Source: Persicimonas caeni
GTDB lineage: Bacteria > Myxococcota_A > Bradymonadia > Bradymonadales > Bradymonadaceae
Length of the DNA stretch: 64,000 nucleotides
Reading direction: 5' to 3'
Assembly (NCBI RefSeq): GCF_006517175.1
Contig: NZ_CP041186.1
Coordinates: forward strand, 5,359,074 to 5,423,073
The translations under genes and the position numbers were made by a program. A model generated the notes under the pieces. The model had not been told where the DNA came from. It worked only from the letters and a program-made list of their open reading frames with translations, and made no database searches. Positions 33,918-43,448 of this stretch are shown here, one piece after another (the first letter of the stretch is position 1; the number at the start of each line of letters is the position of its first letter).

Positions 33918-34304
33918 TTACATCGGCGGCCAGTACTGGCGGATGACCTCGGGGCCCAGGTAGAGCATCACGCCCGTCGAGATCAGGATGAAGAGCACCA
34001 GAAAGGGGTTGAGGAAGTTTTCGACGCGTACGCGACCGCTGTGGACGACTTCGCCGTCGATATTGACCTCGCAGGTCGGGTTATAGCCGATCAGCGAGAG
34101 CAATTCGGCGTCGACGTGATACACCTCGCCGTCATTGTCCTCGACGATCGCCTGCAGCCGTGGGCGCACCCGCGGTCCGCTGGTTCGATCGACAAACTCC
34201 CCATTGATACGCAGTTCGTAGGTCGGCGCCAGATACAGCCAGCGCCAGGTCCAGTTGCCGGAGACCTCGAGGGTATGCCCCTTCCATTCGACTTCGAGCG
34301 CCAT
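33918..34304 (-). CDS. Small membrane protein of unknown function
   Basis: 128 residues from the ATG preceded by GAGG at a good distance; a Met nine codons further upstream is an alternative. The N-terminal ~90 residues form a beta-rich soluble domain (MALEVEWKGHTLEVSGNW, YELRINGEFVDRTSG). A C-terminal hydrophobic helix (~98-118, PFLVLFILISTGVMLYLGP) anchors it. No signal peptide, so the N-terminus is probably cytoplasmic. No family recognised. Confidence 0.65.
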   Translation of the reverse strand: MALEVEWKGHTLEVSGNWTWRWLYLAPTYELRINGEFVDRTSGPRVRPRLQAIVEDNDGEVYHVDAELLSLIGYNPTCEVNIDGEVVHSGRVRVENFLNPFLVLFILISTGVMLYLGPEVIRQYWPPM

Positions 34305-34417
34305 CAGCTGCCTCGGGTGCATGCGGGTCATCGTTGGATGCAGCGTAGGCTCGCCAGTATAGCGGTTTCACGCCGGCGAGCCAATCGTCCCGCCTGCATG
34401 ACGCTCGGTCGGAGTCC

Positions 34418-34678
34418 TCAGCCCGTGGGAGTCTCTTTGGAGATCTGCTCTTCGCCCACCAAGATATAGTGCTTGCGCACGTGGTGAGCGATCTCGCAGT
34501 TTTCGGCCAGCGACTTGTCCGTGTAGGGCGCGTGACGGCAGTCGAGCACGTCGGTCCAGTCGTGGACTCCCGGCGGGAACTCGACGTCGCCGCCGCGGCC
34601 TCGGGCCTCGCCGAAGCGGGCGCAATCTTCGGTGGTGTACAAATACAGCTTACTGCCGGCCATGGTCTCTCCGGACAT
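34418..34678 (-). CDS. Small conserved-looking protein of unknown function
   Basis: 86 residues from the Met of MSGETMAGSK; a second Met five codons later is a possible start. Soluble and of mixed composition, with three Cys (EDCARFG, DCRHAPY, ENCEIAHH) and two or three His, so metal binding or a disulphide is possible. Codon use fits a real gene. It lies between dksA and the small membrane-protein gene, all on the minus strand, possibly one transcript. Confidence 0.55.
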   Translation of the reverse strand: MSGETMAGSKLYLYTTEDCARFGEARGRGGDVEFPPGVHDWTDVLDCRHAPYTDKSLAENCEIAHHVRKHYILVGEEQISKETPTG

Positions 34679-34742
34679 CACAAACAACGGTGAGGGTGGC
34701 AGAGGCGGCCCCAAAGTCTGAGGAGCCGCCGCCTGACCTGAA

Positions 34743-35108
34743 TCATTCGGCGAAGTGGCGCTCGCGACGCTCTTGGTCTTCTTTGCACGCGATGCACATG
34801 GTGGTCACCGGGCGTGCTTTGAGGCGCTTGACCGAGATCTCTTCGCCGCACATGACGCATTCGCCGAACTCACCGGCGTCGATGCGCTTGAGGGCCAGAT
34901 CGATCTTGTCGATCAGCGAGCGCTCACGGCCCCTGAGTCTGAGGCTCAGGTTCTGGTCCGTCAAGGCACTCGCCAGGTCCGCCTCGTCGGCCATATCCTC
35001 TTTGCTCAGCTCGATTTCGTTTTTGAGGGTATGCATCGCCTTGCGAAGGAGGGTCTTTTTCTCCTCGGCAAGCATCTGTCGAAATTCCTCGAGCTTATTC
35101 GCTTCCAT
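34743..35108 (-). CDS. dksA: DksA/TraR-type RNA polymerase-binding regulator
   Basis: 121 residues. An N-terminal coiled coil (~1-85, MLAEEKKTLLRKAMHTLKNE) with the acidic tip, then a C4 zinc finger (CVMCGEEISVKRLKARP … CIACKEDQE). It binds the RNA polymerase secondary channel and adjusts transcription with ppGpp. The protein is a little shorter than E. coli DksA (151), as in many deltaproteobacteria. Confidence 0.9.
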   Translation of the reverse strand: MEANKLEEFRQMLAEEKKTLLRKAMHTLKNEIELSKEDMADEADLASALTDQNLSLRLRGRERSLIDKIDLALKRIDAGEFGECVMCGEEISVKRLKARPVTTMCIACKEDQERRERHFAE

Positions 35109-35177
35109 CGATAAACCTGTGTCTATGTGGACGAGTTTGTTGCCATCCGTCGCCCAAGGGCGTTCAAAATGGCCCCG

Positions 35178-35206
35178 AAAATGTCGGTAGACGCCAAAAG
35201 TTGCAA
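35178..35206 (-). promoter_or_regulatory. Candidate sigma-70 promoter of dksA
   Basis: Read on the minus strand: TTGCAA (35206-35201), a 17-bp spacer, CATTTT (35183-35178), about 70 nt upstream of the dksA start. Confidence 0.45.
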
Positions 35207-35760
35207 GGGGGATTTCAGGTCCCCGAGACTCCAGCGCGCTGGATGCGGCACCACCGACTCACCTATAGAGCTGTGTTGAAGCGCCGACCTTGTACGTCAA
35301 ATGCGCGCGTCGAGCAACACCCGGTTGTCATTTCTGCTGTGTTGCCTTGAATAAAGACACAACCTGCAGAACAACAACCCTCTATCGAAACACGAATCGA
35401 GCGGCAGTATTCACGATCCTGTAGGCCGCACCCGATCATCATTTTGCCGTCAACCGAACAGCTATCCGCCCCAAATTAATTCCCAGACGGCCCCAAACGG
35501 GGGAAGATGGGGCCGGTGAAGAATTTTCTCACAAAAAACTTTGGCACTGATAAAAGTGATGTATAAAGGAAGTGAACCTGGAGCGATCGCCCGTAGGATG
35601 GGCCCACAAGCCCGATTTCGGGACCACTTCGCTGACGGCGAGGTGACGCAACCGGTCGTATTCTGAGCCGAATTGGACGGCTAGGAATTCTTGACACTGC
35701 TCTGAGGCGCGTGGCACCATGCGCCTAGAACAGAATTTTCCGCTGTAAGAGGATGCACGC
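35207..35760. other. Long divergent intergenic region between dksA and pilM
   Basis: About 550 bp without a convincing gene, noticeably more AT-rich than its surroundings. It holds a candidate + strand promoter: TTTGGC (35540-35545), 16-bp spacer, TATAAA (35562-35567), ~190 nt before pilM. A second possible -35 (TTGACA near 35690) lacks a good -10. The size suggests several regulatory sites for the pil operon; I see no clear inverted-repeat operator. Confidence 0.5.
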
Positions 35761-36822
35761 ATGGCGAAGGGACGAAACTGCGTCGGTCTCGATATCGGGT
35801 CGAGTGCAGTCAAACTTTGTGTGCTCAAAGAGACGAAAAAAGGCCTGCAGTTGCAGGCGTTTGACCACACAACACTCCCCCCGGAGACAATCGTCGACGG
35901 GGCCCTGATGAACTCCACGGTGGTCGCCGATGCGATCGCCGAGCTGCTCGACCGTAATAAGGTGCGCTACAAAGAAACCGCACTGAGCGTGTCGGGCAAC
36001 ACCGTCATCATCAAAAAGATCACCTTGCCCCTGATGACTCAAGAGGAACTCGAAGAGTCGATTCAGTGGGAGGCCGAGCAGTATATCCCGTTCGACATCC
36101 AGGACGTGTTTATCGGCTTCGAGGTCCTCGCCCCGCGCACTGAGCAGGGCCAGATGGACGTGGTATTGGTGGCGGCCAAAAAGGAGATGATCAACGACTA
36201 CACTGCCGTTTGCCACGAGACCGGCCTCAAGCCCATCGTGGTCGACGTCGACGTGTTCTGTATGCAGAACATGTACGAGGTCAACTACGGCTACCACGAA
36301 AACGAGACGGTCGTTCTTCTGGATATCGGCAACAGCGTGGTGTCGATGAACGTGGTCACCGACGGCATGACCGTCTTTACCCGCGATCTGTCGATCGGTG
36401 GCAGTGACATCACCGAAGAGATCCAGAAGCAGCTCAACATCACCTATCAAGAAGCCGAAATGTACAAGATGGGCGGCACGCCTGGCGGCGGCACCGACGA
36501 GGTGCTTCCCCAGGAGGTCGAGTCCATCATTCAAGATAAAGCTGAGGATATGGCCAACGAGATCCAGCGTTCGCTGGACTTCTACGCCGCTACTGCTGCC
36601 GACAGCCACATCGACAAGATCGTGGCCTCGGGTGGCACGGCGGCCATCCCCTCGCTGATCCGTACGATCGCGCGTATCAGCGGCGTACCGGCCGAGGTGG
36701 CCAACCCGTTCCGCAACATCAGTTATGATGAGCGGCAGTTCTCGCCCGAGCGTATTCAGAGCTGGGCGCCGATCGCCGGCATTTCCGTCGGCCTGGCGCT
36801 TCGGAGGACGAACGAACGATGA
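35761..36822 (+). CDS. pilM: Type IV pilus assembly ATPase-fold protein PilM
   Basis: 353 residues with an actin-like fold: phosphate-1 motif GLDIGSSAVKLCVL, conserved EESIQWEAEQYIPF, second phosphate loop VLLDIGNSVVSMNVV and adenosine-loop segment IVASGGTAAIPSLI. PilM is cytoplasmic, binds nucleotide and the N-terminal tail of PilN, and links the pilus motor to the PilNO-PilP-PilQ alignment complex. First gene of pilMNOPQ; its end overlaps pilN by 4 nt. Confidence 0.95.
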   Translation: MAKGRNCVGLDIGSSAVKLCVLKETKKGLQLQAFDHTTLPPETIVDGALMNSTVVADAIAELLDRNKVRYKETALSVSGNTVIIKKITLPLMTQEELEESIQWEAEQYIPFDIQDVFIGFEVLAPRTEQGQMDVVLVAAKKEMINDYTAVCHETGLKPIVVDVDVFCMQNMYEVNYGYHENETVVLLDIGNSVVSMNVVTDGMTVFTRDLSIGGSDITEEIQKQLNITYQEAEMYKMGGTPGGGTDEVLPQEVESIIQDKAEDMANEIQRSLDFYAATAADSHIDKIVASGGTAAIPSLIRTIARISGVPAEVANPFRNISYDERQFSPERIQSWAPIAGISVGLALRRTNER

Positions 36823-37469
36823 TTCGCGTAAACCTACTTCCAATCAAGAAGGCCCGGAGGCGCTCGGCAGGGCGCACCCAGCTCATCGCCTTTGCGCTGC
36901 TGATCATTCTGGAGATTGCCGCCTTTGCGGCGGTCTACATGGCCGAGTCGAGCCGTCTCGACGAGCTCAAGACCGAGGTCGCCCAGAACCAGCAAAAGGT
37001 CAAAAAGGCCGAGCAAGAGGTCAAGAGCGCCAAGCAGCTCGAGGCCAAGCAGCAGGAGCTGCAGCAGCAGGTCCAGATCCTCGACGAGCTCGAGAAGAAA
37101 CGCACCGGTCCGGTGCGCGTGCTCGACGAGGTCCAGGCCATGCTCAGCCCGCCGCGCAACGAGGAGGACCGCCACGCCCAGTCGCGCAAAAACTGGAACG
37201 TGGAGTGGGACACTCGTCGCCTGTGGATCAAGTCGCTCGAGGAGACCGAGGGCGACTTCGAGATGCTCGGCTCGGCGATGAACGCCGACGACGTGGCCGA
37301 ATTTCTGCAGCGCTTGACCACCGCCGAGCACTTCGACGGTGTTCAACTCGACTACGTCAAGGCCACCGGCTCCAAAGGTGCCAAGGTCAAGCTGGTCGAA
37401 TTTCGGGTCACCGGAAAGCTGTCGTATACCACAGTACCCAAAGACGATGGGGCCAAAGACGGCTCCTAA
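36819..37469 (+). CDS. pilN: Type IV pilus inner-membrane protein PilN
   Basis: 216 residues. The N-terminus MIRVNLLPIKKARRR is the conserved INLLP-type motif that docks in PilM. One membrane helix (~22-44, FALLIILEIAAFAAVY) is followed by a Lys/Gln/Glu-rich coiled coil (~47-95) and a ferredoxin-like periplasmic domain. It forms heterodimers with PilO. ATGA overlap with pilM. Confidence 0.93.
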   Translation: MIRVNLLPIKKARRRSAGRTQLIAFALLIILEIAAFAAVYMAESSRLDELKTEVAQNQQKVKKAEQEVKSAKQLEAKQQELQQQVQILDELEKKRTGPVRVLDEVQAMLSPPRNEEDRHAQSRKNWNVEWDTRRLWIKSLEETEGDFEMLGSAMNADDVAEFLQRLTTAEHFDGVQLDYVKATGSKGAKVKLVEFRVTGKLSYTTVPKDDGAKDGS

Positions 37470-37526
37470 TCGCGGTCGGGCCTGCACGGACAACCGCCGT
37501 TTGAGATCATCGGGACGTAAGAGCTC

Positions 37527-38114
37527 ATGAACGATTTCATCGATAAATTCAACCAGGTGCCCATGGCTCAGAAGGTTCTCCTTCTGATCATCTTGCTGGT
37601 TGGTCTGGCCGCCGGATTCTGGTTCTCGATCTATACGCCCATTCAGGACGATATCGAGTCGAACAAGAATCAGTTGAGCAAGCTCGAGCAGGAACAGAAG
37701 CGACTCGAGCGCCTCAAAGAAAACCAGGCGCGCATGCGCGCCAAGATCGCCGAGCTGCAACAAGAGTTGCTCATCGCTCGCGAGAAGTTGCCCGAGACGG
37801 CCGAGATCCCGAGCCTGCTGCAGCGCATTCACAACCAGGCCAAGACCGCTGGACTCGAAATTCAGAGCTTCCAGCGCCTGGAGAGCAAGCCGCAGCAGTA
37901 TTACCTGGAGATCCCGGTCAACATGGAGCTTGTCGGCACCTTCGACGAGCTAGCCAACTTTTTCCAGTACGTCGGTCGCATGACGCGTATTGTCAACGTC
38001 AAGAACCTTTCGATGAAGCGCCAGAAGTCGGGGCTGAACCAAAACGGCGACCTCGTCGTGACTGCCCAGGCGACCACCTTCCAGCTCAAGCAGAAGCAGG
38101 GTGGCGGCAAGTAG
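37527..38114 (+). CDS. pilO: Type IV pilus inner-membrane protein PilO
   Basis: 195 residues. A cytoplasmic N-terminus, one membrane helix (~14-32, VLLLIILLVGLAAGFWFSIY), a coiled coil (~40-85), then the PilO periplasmic ferredoxin-like domain (~90-180, LPETAEIPSLLQRIHNQA; MELVGTFDELANFFQYVGR). Partner of PilN and PilP in the alignment complex. Confidence 0.94.
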   Translation: MNDFIDKFNQVPMAQKVLLLIILLVGLAAGFWFSIYTPIQDDIESNKNQLSKLEQEQKRLERLKENQARMRAKIAELQQELLIAREKLPETAEIPSLLQRIHNQAKTAGLEIQSFQRLESKPQQYYLEIPVNMELVGTFDELANFFQYVGRMTRIVNVKNLSMKRQKSGLNQNGDLVVTAQATTFQLKQKQGGGK

Positions 38115-38156
38115 TCATCGTGGAGGGACCGCATCTAACGGGTCCGCACTCAAGCA

Positions 38157-38918
38157 ATGGATCGCAAGCAAGTGAACACACGTAGTCACAACATCTCTTC
38201 GGCCCGCGCCACCGTCGTACTCCTGGCGTTGCTTATGCTGGGGACGTCTGGCTGTGAGTTTCTGGGGCTCGACGGTTCTGGTGGCCAGCAGGCTCAAAAC
38301 GCCCAGCAAGCCCAAAACCCGGGCGCCAATCAGGCCGCCCAACAGCAGGCGGCGACGGCGAGCGAAAAAGAAGAGGAAGAAGAGTACGAGCGCCCCGAGT
38401 ATCCCGACCAGGTGCGGCGCAACCCGTTTTTGCCCGACCTGGAGATCTTCCAGCCCAAAGAACAGCTGGCAGATGGGGACGTGCGTCCGCTCGAGCCTCT
38501 CGAGAAGTACGGACTCGGCCAACTTCAACTGGTCGCCATCATCAGCGAGGTGGCCGTGCCCAAGGCGATGTTCTTGGACCCCGAGGGCTTCGGCCACGTG
38601 GTCAAAGAGGGCGATCGCATCGGGCAAAACGGTGGCACCATCGCCGACATCCGCGACAACGAAGTCGAGGTGCGCGAGATCACCGACGAGGAAGAGACCC
38701 AAACCCGGCTGACCACCCTCGAGCTGGCCAATGACGAGCTCGAGGTCCGCCAGGAAGAAGGCTTGAGCGACGAAGAACGCGAGGCACTGCGCCGGCTTCT
38801 TCAGACCGACGAGGGCCGCAAGGCCGTCCAAGAGTCCTTCGATCGCAGGGCACCCGGGGCTGCGGCCTCCGAGCGCCAGCAGAACACGCGCCGCGGCGGT
38901 TTGCCGCCCCGGCGTTGA
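38157..38918 (+). CDS. pilP: Type IV pilus lipoprotein PilP
   Basis: 253 residues. The signal peptide ends in lipobox TSGC (Cys ~32). A Gln/Ala/Asn-rich linker precedes a conserved RRNPFLPD-like segment and the PilP beta-sandwich (LQLVAIISEVAVPKAMFLDP … GHVVKEGDRIGQNGGTIADI). The C-terminal ~60 residues are charged and extra to the domain. It binds PilNO on one side and the N0 domain of PilQ on the other. Confidence 0.9.
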   Translation: MDRKQVNTRSHNISSARATVVLLALLMLGTSGCEFLGLDGSGGQQAQNAQQAQNPGANQAAQQQAATASEKEEEEEYERPEYPDQVRRNPFLPDLEIFQPKEQLADGDVRPLEPLEKYGLGQLQLVAIISEVAVPKAMFLDPEGFGHVVKEGDRIGQNGGTIADIRDNEVEVREITDEEETQTRLTTLELANDELEVRQEEGLSDEEREALRRLLQTDEGRKAVQESFDRRAPGAAASERQQNTRRGGLPPRR

Positions 38919-39089
38919 CGATTGCCATATTGAGGATGCGACGGAGGAGTCGCGCCACAGTCACTCTGAACGCTTCGATCTGGAGCTTGTAATACGATGC
39001 AACTGTTGAGCGAACATGACAGTTCACCGCTGGGCCACACTAATTGTCCAGGTCGGGCTGATAGCTCAGTGAGACTTAGGAGTCATGCC

Positions 39090-42000
39090 ATGAGACGGAA
39101 GTTTTCTGTCGTTTTCCTGTGTGTCTTGATGGGGCTGAGCGCTCCCGTCTTCGCCCAGGGGACAGGAAAGACGAATAATCACGCCGCGGCCAACTCGGTT
39201 GGTTCGCTGGAGATCAACGAAGCCCAAGACGGCACTTATATCCGTGTTCACGGCACGAGTGACCCGACTTTTTCGGTCTTCAAATTGACCAACCCGCTTC
39301 GGCTCTTCGTCGACATCTCGGGCAGCCAGCTCGACGGTGACGCGATCACCAAGCGCGTGGGCAACGGCGTGATTTCGAAGGTCGCTCTGATCGACTTCGA
39401 CGAGAATTCGCAGTCGGTCGCCCGTCTGATCATCGGCTTCGACACCGCGGCGCACTACGACGTCAAAGCCGACGGCAACGACGTGATCGTCTTCGTCGAC
39501 GGCGACAAGCGGCGCAAGAGCCCCAAGAATGTCGCCAAGCTTCAAGACAAGCTCGACCAGGTCGAGTCGAAGTACCGCGCCAAGCTCGCCAGCAGCGAAG
39601 ACCGCTACAACCAGGCGATGAGCAAGCTGGGCAACACGCGCAGCGAGCTCGAAGCCACCGAGCAGAAGCTCGAGCAGCTTCGCGCCGAGATGACCAAGGC
39701 CAGCGGCGAGCAGCGCGACCGACTCGCCTCCAAGATCGCGCGCCAGAGTGACCTGCTCAAAGAGACCAAGGCCGAGATCACCCGGCGTGAAAAGAAGGTC
39801 GCCCAGCTCAAAGGCGACCTCGGCCAGCTGCGCACCGAGCGTGACAAGGCCCTCCAGAAGGTCCGCAAGCTCGAGCGCGAGCGCCAAGCCGCGCTGGCTC
39901 AGGCCGAGAAGGCCCAGCAAGAGAGCACCCAGGCCCGCAAGCGCGCCCAGAAGCTCGCCAGCGAGCTCGACACGACCCGTCGTGCGCTCGACTCGGTGGC
40001 TTCCGAAAAGGACCAGCTCAAAAATCGCCTGGACACCATGGCCCAGCAGGCCAAGCAGTCCTCGCAAAAGGTCGACGCCCAGCTCGCCAAGCTCGACGCC
40101 GCCAAAGAGCGTCAGCAGCAGCTCGAAGAGCAGCTCGCCTCGCTTCGCAACTCGCTGTCGAAAGGCAACGAGTCGGTGCGCGGCGAACTCGAGAAGATCG
40201 AAAAAGAGAAAGTGCGCTTGAGCAAGCGCCTCGAGGGTCAGCTCGCCTCGCTCGAGAAGGCCCGCAAGGAAGCCAAGAGCGCCAATGAGCGCGTCGCCTC
40301 GCTGCAACAGCTCGTCGACGCTCGCGAAGCCGAGGTCGCTCAGCTTCGCCGCGAACTCGAGCAGGCTCGCACTCAGCGCAGCAACGACGAGGCCGCGCAG
40401 AACACCGCCGAGTTGGCTCGCCTCAAGCAGCTTCGCGCCAAGCTCGAAGCCGAGCAGAAGCGCGTGGCCAGCCTCGAGCAAAAGCGTGTGGCCGAACAAG
40501 AGCGTCTGTCCGAGCTGGCCCAGCGCCGCGAGCGCGCCCAGCAGGAACTGAGCGAGACCGAAGGCCAGATCGAAGCGCGCCGCAAGGAGCTCGAGGGCAT
40601 TCGCACCCGCGAAGATCTGCCCGCCGCCAAGGCTGTGGCCATCAACCCCAACGAAGCCAACCACGTGCGCGACATCCGCCTCGAGACCGCTCAGGGCCGC
40701 TCGCGCATCGTCGTCGAGCTCGACCGCCCCTCGAATTTCGAGACCCTTCCCTGGAAGGACAGCCGCGCGGTCATGATCCTCAACGGCGTCGAGCTTCCCG
40801 AGAAGCTCCAGCGCACGCTGGCTCCCGACGCGCAGGGCGGCGCAGTCCGCTTCGTGTCGAGCTACACCGACGAGAGTGGCAAGGTGCGCATGGAAGCCGA
40901 GCTCGGCGAAGATGCCTCCGAAGTCATCCGCCAGGAAGGCAACAAGGTCGTCTGGGAGTTCGCTCCCCGAATGGCTGCTAACGCGCCGACCCAGAACAGC
41001 CAGATGGCCGCCAACGGCCAGCCGCGTCGCACCGACGACGGCCAGAGCTTCACCTCGGCCCCGCCGAACTACCCGCGCACCGTCGCCGACCCCACCAAGG
41101 TCAACACCGTGCCGGGCATGAAGCGCAAGCGCCTGACCATCGACCTTCGCCAGGCCGACATCCAGAACGTGCTTCGCCTCCTGGCCAAAGAGGGTGGCGT
41201 CAACATCATCACCGGTGACGGCGTCGACGGCTCGGTGACCATGCGTCTTCGCAGCGTCCCGCTCGACCAGGTCTTCCTGACCATCCTGCAGTCGCAGGGC
41301 TTGGGCTTCGAGGTGCGCGGCAACGTCATTCGCGTCGCCCCGCAGTCGGTGCTCATCGAAGAGGAGAAGAAGCGCGCCGAGGCTCGTGCCCGCGCAGAGA
41401 AGCTCCAGCCTCTGGAAGTCTTCTTGCTGCCCGTCAACTACGCCGAAGCCGGCCAGATGCAAGCGCAGGTCCAGGGGCTCCTGAGCCCGCGCGGAAGCGT
41501 CACGGTCGACGAGCGCACCAACACGCTCATCATCAAGGACCTCCCGGACAACCTGGCCTCCATTCGCGCGCTGGTCGAAAGCCTCGACTCGCAGGTGCCG
41601 CAGGTGCTCATCGAGGCTCGTATCGTCGAGACCAACGACACCTTCGACCGTCAGCTCGGTATCCAGTGGGGTGGTGACTTCACCTTCTCGCAGGGCAACG
41701 GCAACCCGACCGGACTGGTCTTCCCGAGCGTGCTCGGTGTGGCCGGTGGCGCGACCGACGGTCAGACCCCCACGGCCGGTACCGCCAGCAACCCGAACTT
41801 CGCGGTCAACCTGCCCGCGCCGGCTGGTACTGGCGCTGGTGGTGCGATTGGCCTGACGATGGGTAGCGTGGGCGGCAGCGTCAACTTGAACCTGCGCCTG
41901 TCGGCTCTCGAGTCGCAGGGCCACGCCAAGTTGGTCAGCTCGCCGCGCATCCTGACGCTGGACAACACCGAGGCGACTATCTCGCAGGGTACCAGCATTC

Positions 42001-42431
42001 CCATCAGCGTGGTCAGCGCCGCCGGCGTCCAGACCGTCTTCGTCGACGCGACCCTGGAACTGACGGTTCGCCCGCACGTGACTCCGGACGGTAATATCCA
42101 GCTGCAGATTTCGGCCTCCAAGAACGAGCCCGACTTCCAGAACACCGGTGCCAGTGGCGACCCCACCATCATCCGGAAGCAGGCCGAGACCGAGTTGCTC
42201 ATCAAGGATGGCGACACCACCGTCATCGGCGGCATCTACACCCGTAACTCGGGTTCGAGCCTGTCGGCGGTGCCGTTCTTCCACAAGATTCCGATTCTGG
42301 GCAACCTGTTCAAGACGACCTCGACCAGCGAGCGTCGCACCGAGTTGCTCATCTTCATCACCCCGCGCATCGTCAACCGTGCCCAGTCGCTGGGCACCCA
42401 GTCGGGCGCCGGGGCGGTGACGACCGAGTAA
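39090..42431 (+). CDS. pilQ: PilQ secretin with duplicated AMIN domain and long coiled-coil insert
   Basis: 1113 residues from the ATG followed by the signal peptide RRKFSVVFLCVLMGLSAPVFA; a longer start upstream lacks this. Order: AMIN-1 (~30-140, LRLFVDISGSQLDGDAI); a continuous coiled coil (~150-520, heptads of Leu/Lys/Glu/Arg/Gln); AMIN-2 (~521-626, IRLETAQGRSRIVVELDRP); a linker; STN/N0 (~681-740, DLRQADIQNVLRLLAKEGG); N1 (~774-850); secretin channel (~860-1105, HAKLVSSPRILTLDNTEATI; ending LLIFITPRI). It forms the outer-membrane pore for type IV pili. Typical PilQ is 700-900 residues; the coiled coil makes up the difference. The Tgl-like pilotin is at 12011. Confidence 0.93.
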   Translation: MRRKFSVVFLCVLMGLSAPVFAQGTGKTNNHAAANSVGSLEINEAQDGTYIRVHGTSDPTFSVFKLTNPLRLFVDISGSQLDGDAITKRVGNGVISKVALIDFDENSQSVARLIIGFDTAAHYDVKADGNDVIVFVDGDKRRKSPKNVAKLQDKLDQVESKYRAKLASSEDRYNQAMSKLGNTRSELEATEQKLEQLRAEMTKASGEQRDRLASKIARQSDLLKETKAEITRREKKVAQLKGDLGQLRTERDKALQKVRKLERERQAALAQAEKAQQESTQARKRAQKLASELDTTRRALDSVASEKDQLKNRLDTMAQQAKQSSQKVDAQLAKLDAAKERQQQLEEQLASLRNSLSKGNESVRGELEKIEKEKVRLSKRLEGQLASLEKARKEAKSANERVASLQQLVDAREAEVAQLRRELEQARTQRSNDEAAQNTAELARLKQLRAKLEAEQKRVASLEQKRVAEQERLSELAQRRERAQQELSETEGQIEARRKELEGIRTREDLPAAKAVAINPNEANHVRDIRLETAQGRSRIVVELDRPSNFETLPWKDSRAVMILNGVELPEKLQRTLAPDAQGGAVRFVSSYTDESGKVRMEAELGEDASEVIRQEGNKVVWEFAPRMAANAPTQNSQMAANGQPRRTDDGQSFTSAPPNYPRTVADPTKVNTVPGMKRKRLTIDLRQADIQNVLRLLAKEGGVNIITGDGVDGSVTMRLRSVPLDQVFLTILQSQGLGFEVRGNVIRVAPQSVLIEEEKKRAEARARAEKLQPLEVFLLPVNYAEAGQMQAQVQGLLSPRGSVTVDERTNTLIIKDLPDNLASIRALVESLDSQVPQVLIEARIVETNDTFDRQLGIQWGGDFTFSQGNGNPTGLVFPSVLGVAGGATDGQTPTAGTASNPNFAVNLPAPAGTGAGGAIGLTMGSVGGSVNLNLRLSALESQGHAKLVSSPRILTLDNTEATISQGTSIPISVVSAAGVQTVFVDATLELTVRPHVTPDGNIQLQISASKNEPDFQNTGASGDPTIIRKQAETELLIKDGDTTVIGGIYTRNSGSSLSAVPFFHKIPILGNLFKTTSTSERRTELLIFITPRIVNRAQSLGTQSGAGAVTTE

Positions 42432-42549
42432 GAATCTTGGTGATGGATTTGACGTAGGCTGAGATTTCCGTCTCAATAGAAGTATAGCCACCAGTTGGTC
42501 GAGAGGTCGTGGCTCCAGGCCATCGAGAACCCTCGAGGAGAGTAGATAA

Positions 42550-43356
42550 ATGAAAAGCTGGACTAAAAATATCGCACTTCTTACGTGTTCGCTGCTGCTC
42601 GTAGGAGCCAGCGCGTGCGTCGAGCAGGAGCCGAGCATGTCCCTTCAGGGCAGTGTCCTGTTCGAGGGGTCCATCAGTGATGACGGCACGCTGACGTGCG
42701 AGGCCACGGTCGATCCCGGCTCGGTCGAGAACTTCTCGCCGCGCGGCCAAATCGACATTCGTGAACTCAAGGAGGCCGGTCAAGTCGGCCCCCCCTTCAC
42801 CACGGGCGCCTCGCACCCCTCGTTCGTCTTCTGGGCCGCCATCCAGAACCTGCTCGAAGAGAGCACTCAGGTCGGCGCCGGCGGTGGCGGCGGGGACAAC
42901 TTCGAGGGCCTCAAAGAGGACCAGAACTACATCATGGTCACCGGGGCCACGGTGCGCTTCCCCTCCGAGCTCAACAAGTTCAACGGCGCCGAGTTCGCCA
43001 CCACGCTCGAGAAGAAGGAGCTGTTCACCTCCGTGCTTCCCAGCAACGAAGGCGGCGTAGTTGTGAGCTTCCCGATCTTCGGCCAGCGCGAGATCCAGGC
43101 GCTCGAAGACTTCTACTCGCAGGCTGTCCAGGCGGCCGGCTACCCCGCCGACGCCTCCAAGCCCATCGTGCCGCTCATCGCCGAGATTCAGATCGAAGGC
43201 GAAACCTTCAGCGGCCGCGAAGTCGAGTCGAACAAGTTCCAGTATCCCATCGATATCTGCCTCGACTGCACGCCGCCGGCGAACTGGGACAACGACCCCG
43301 ATAACGACGAGATCGACACCTTCCAGACGACCGGCACCTGCTTCCTCGCTGAGTAA
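42550..43356 (+). CDS. Putative lipoprotein of unknown function
   Basis: 268 residues, SD GAGGAGA before the ATG. The signal peptide ends in lipobox GASAC. The mature part is beta-rich with Cys in TLTCEATVD and a C-terminal cluster (ICLDCTPP, GTCFLAE). A Gly-rich loop lies near residue 120. Similar Cys-ended lipoproteins are common in predatory deltaproteobacteria, but I do not recognise a named family. It follows pilQ by 118 nt and is closed by a terminator, so it may be co-transcribed with pilMNOPQ. Confidence 0.7.
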   Translation: MKSWTKNIALLTCSLLLVGASACVEQEPSMSLQGSVLFEGSISDDGTLTCEATVDPGSVENFSPRGQIDIRELKEAGQVGPPFTTGASHPSFVFWAAIQNLLEESTQVGAGGGGGDNFEGLKEDQNYIMVTGATVRFPSELNKFNGAEFATTLEKKELFTSVLPSNEGGVVVSFPIFGQREIQALEDFYSQAVQAAGYPADASKPIVPLIAEIQIEGETFSGREVESNKFQYPIDICLDCTPPANWDNDPDNDEIDTFQTTGTCFLAE

Positions 43357-43377
43357 TCGGAAGAAGGCGCCAGACAC

Positions 43378-43415
43378 AAAAAAGCCGCCGGCGATTCGAC
43401 GCCGGCGGCTTTTTT
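43378..43415. terminator. Bidirectional intrinsic terminator
   Basis: AAAAAAGCCGCCGGCG … CGCCGGCGGCTTTTTT: a 16-bp perfect stem with a 6-nt loop and A/T tracts. Closes the pil-lipoprotein transcript and the converging SpoIID-domain gene. Confidence 0.93.
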
Positions 43416-43448
43416 CGTTTCTTGTGTCGGACTCGGCCGACGCCTCGC

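Noticed and set aside
35705-35725. Apparent sigma-54 promoter (TGGCAC…GC) before pilM
   Set aside because: The GG and GC pairs are 10 bp apart rather than 12 and the TTGC element is missing.
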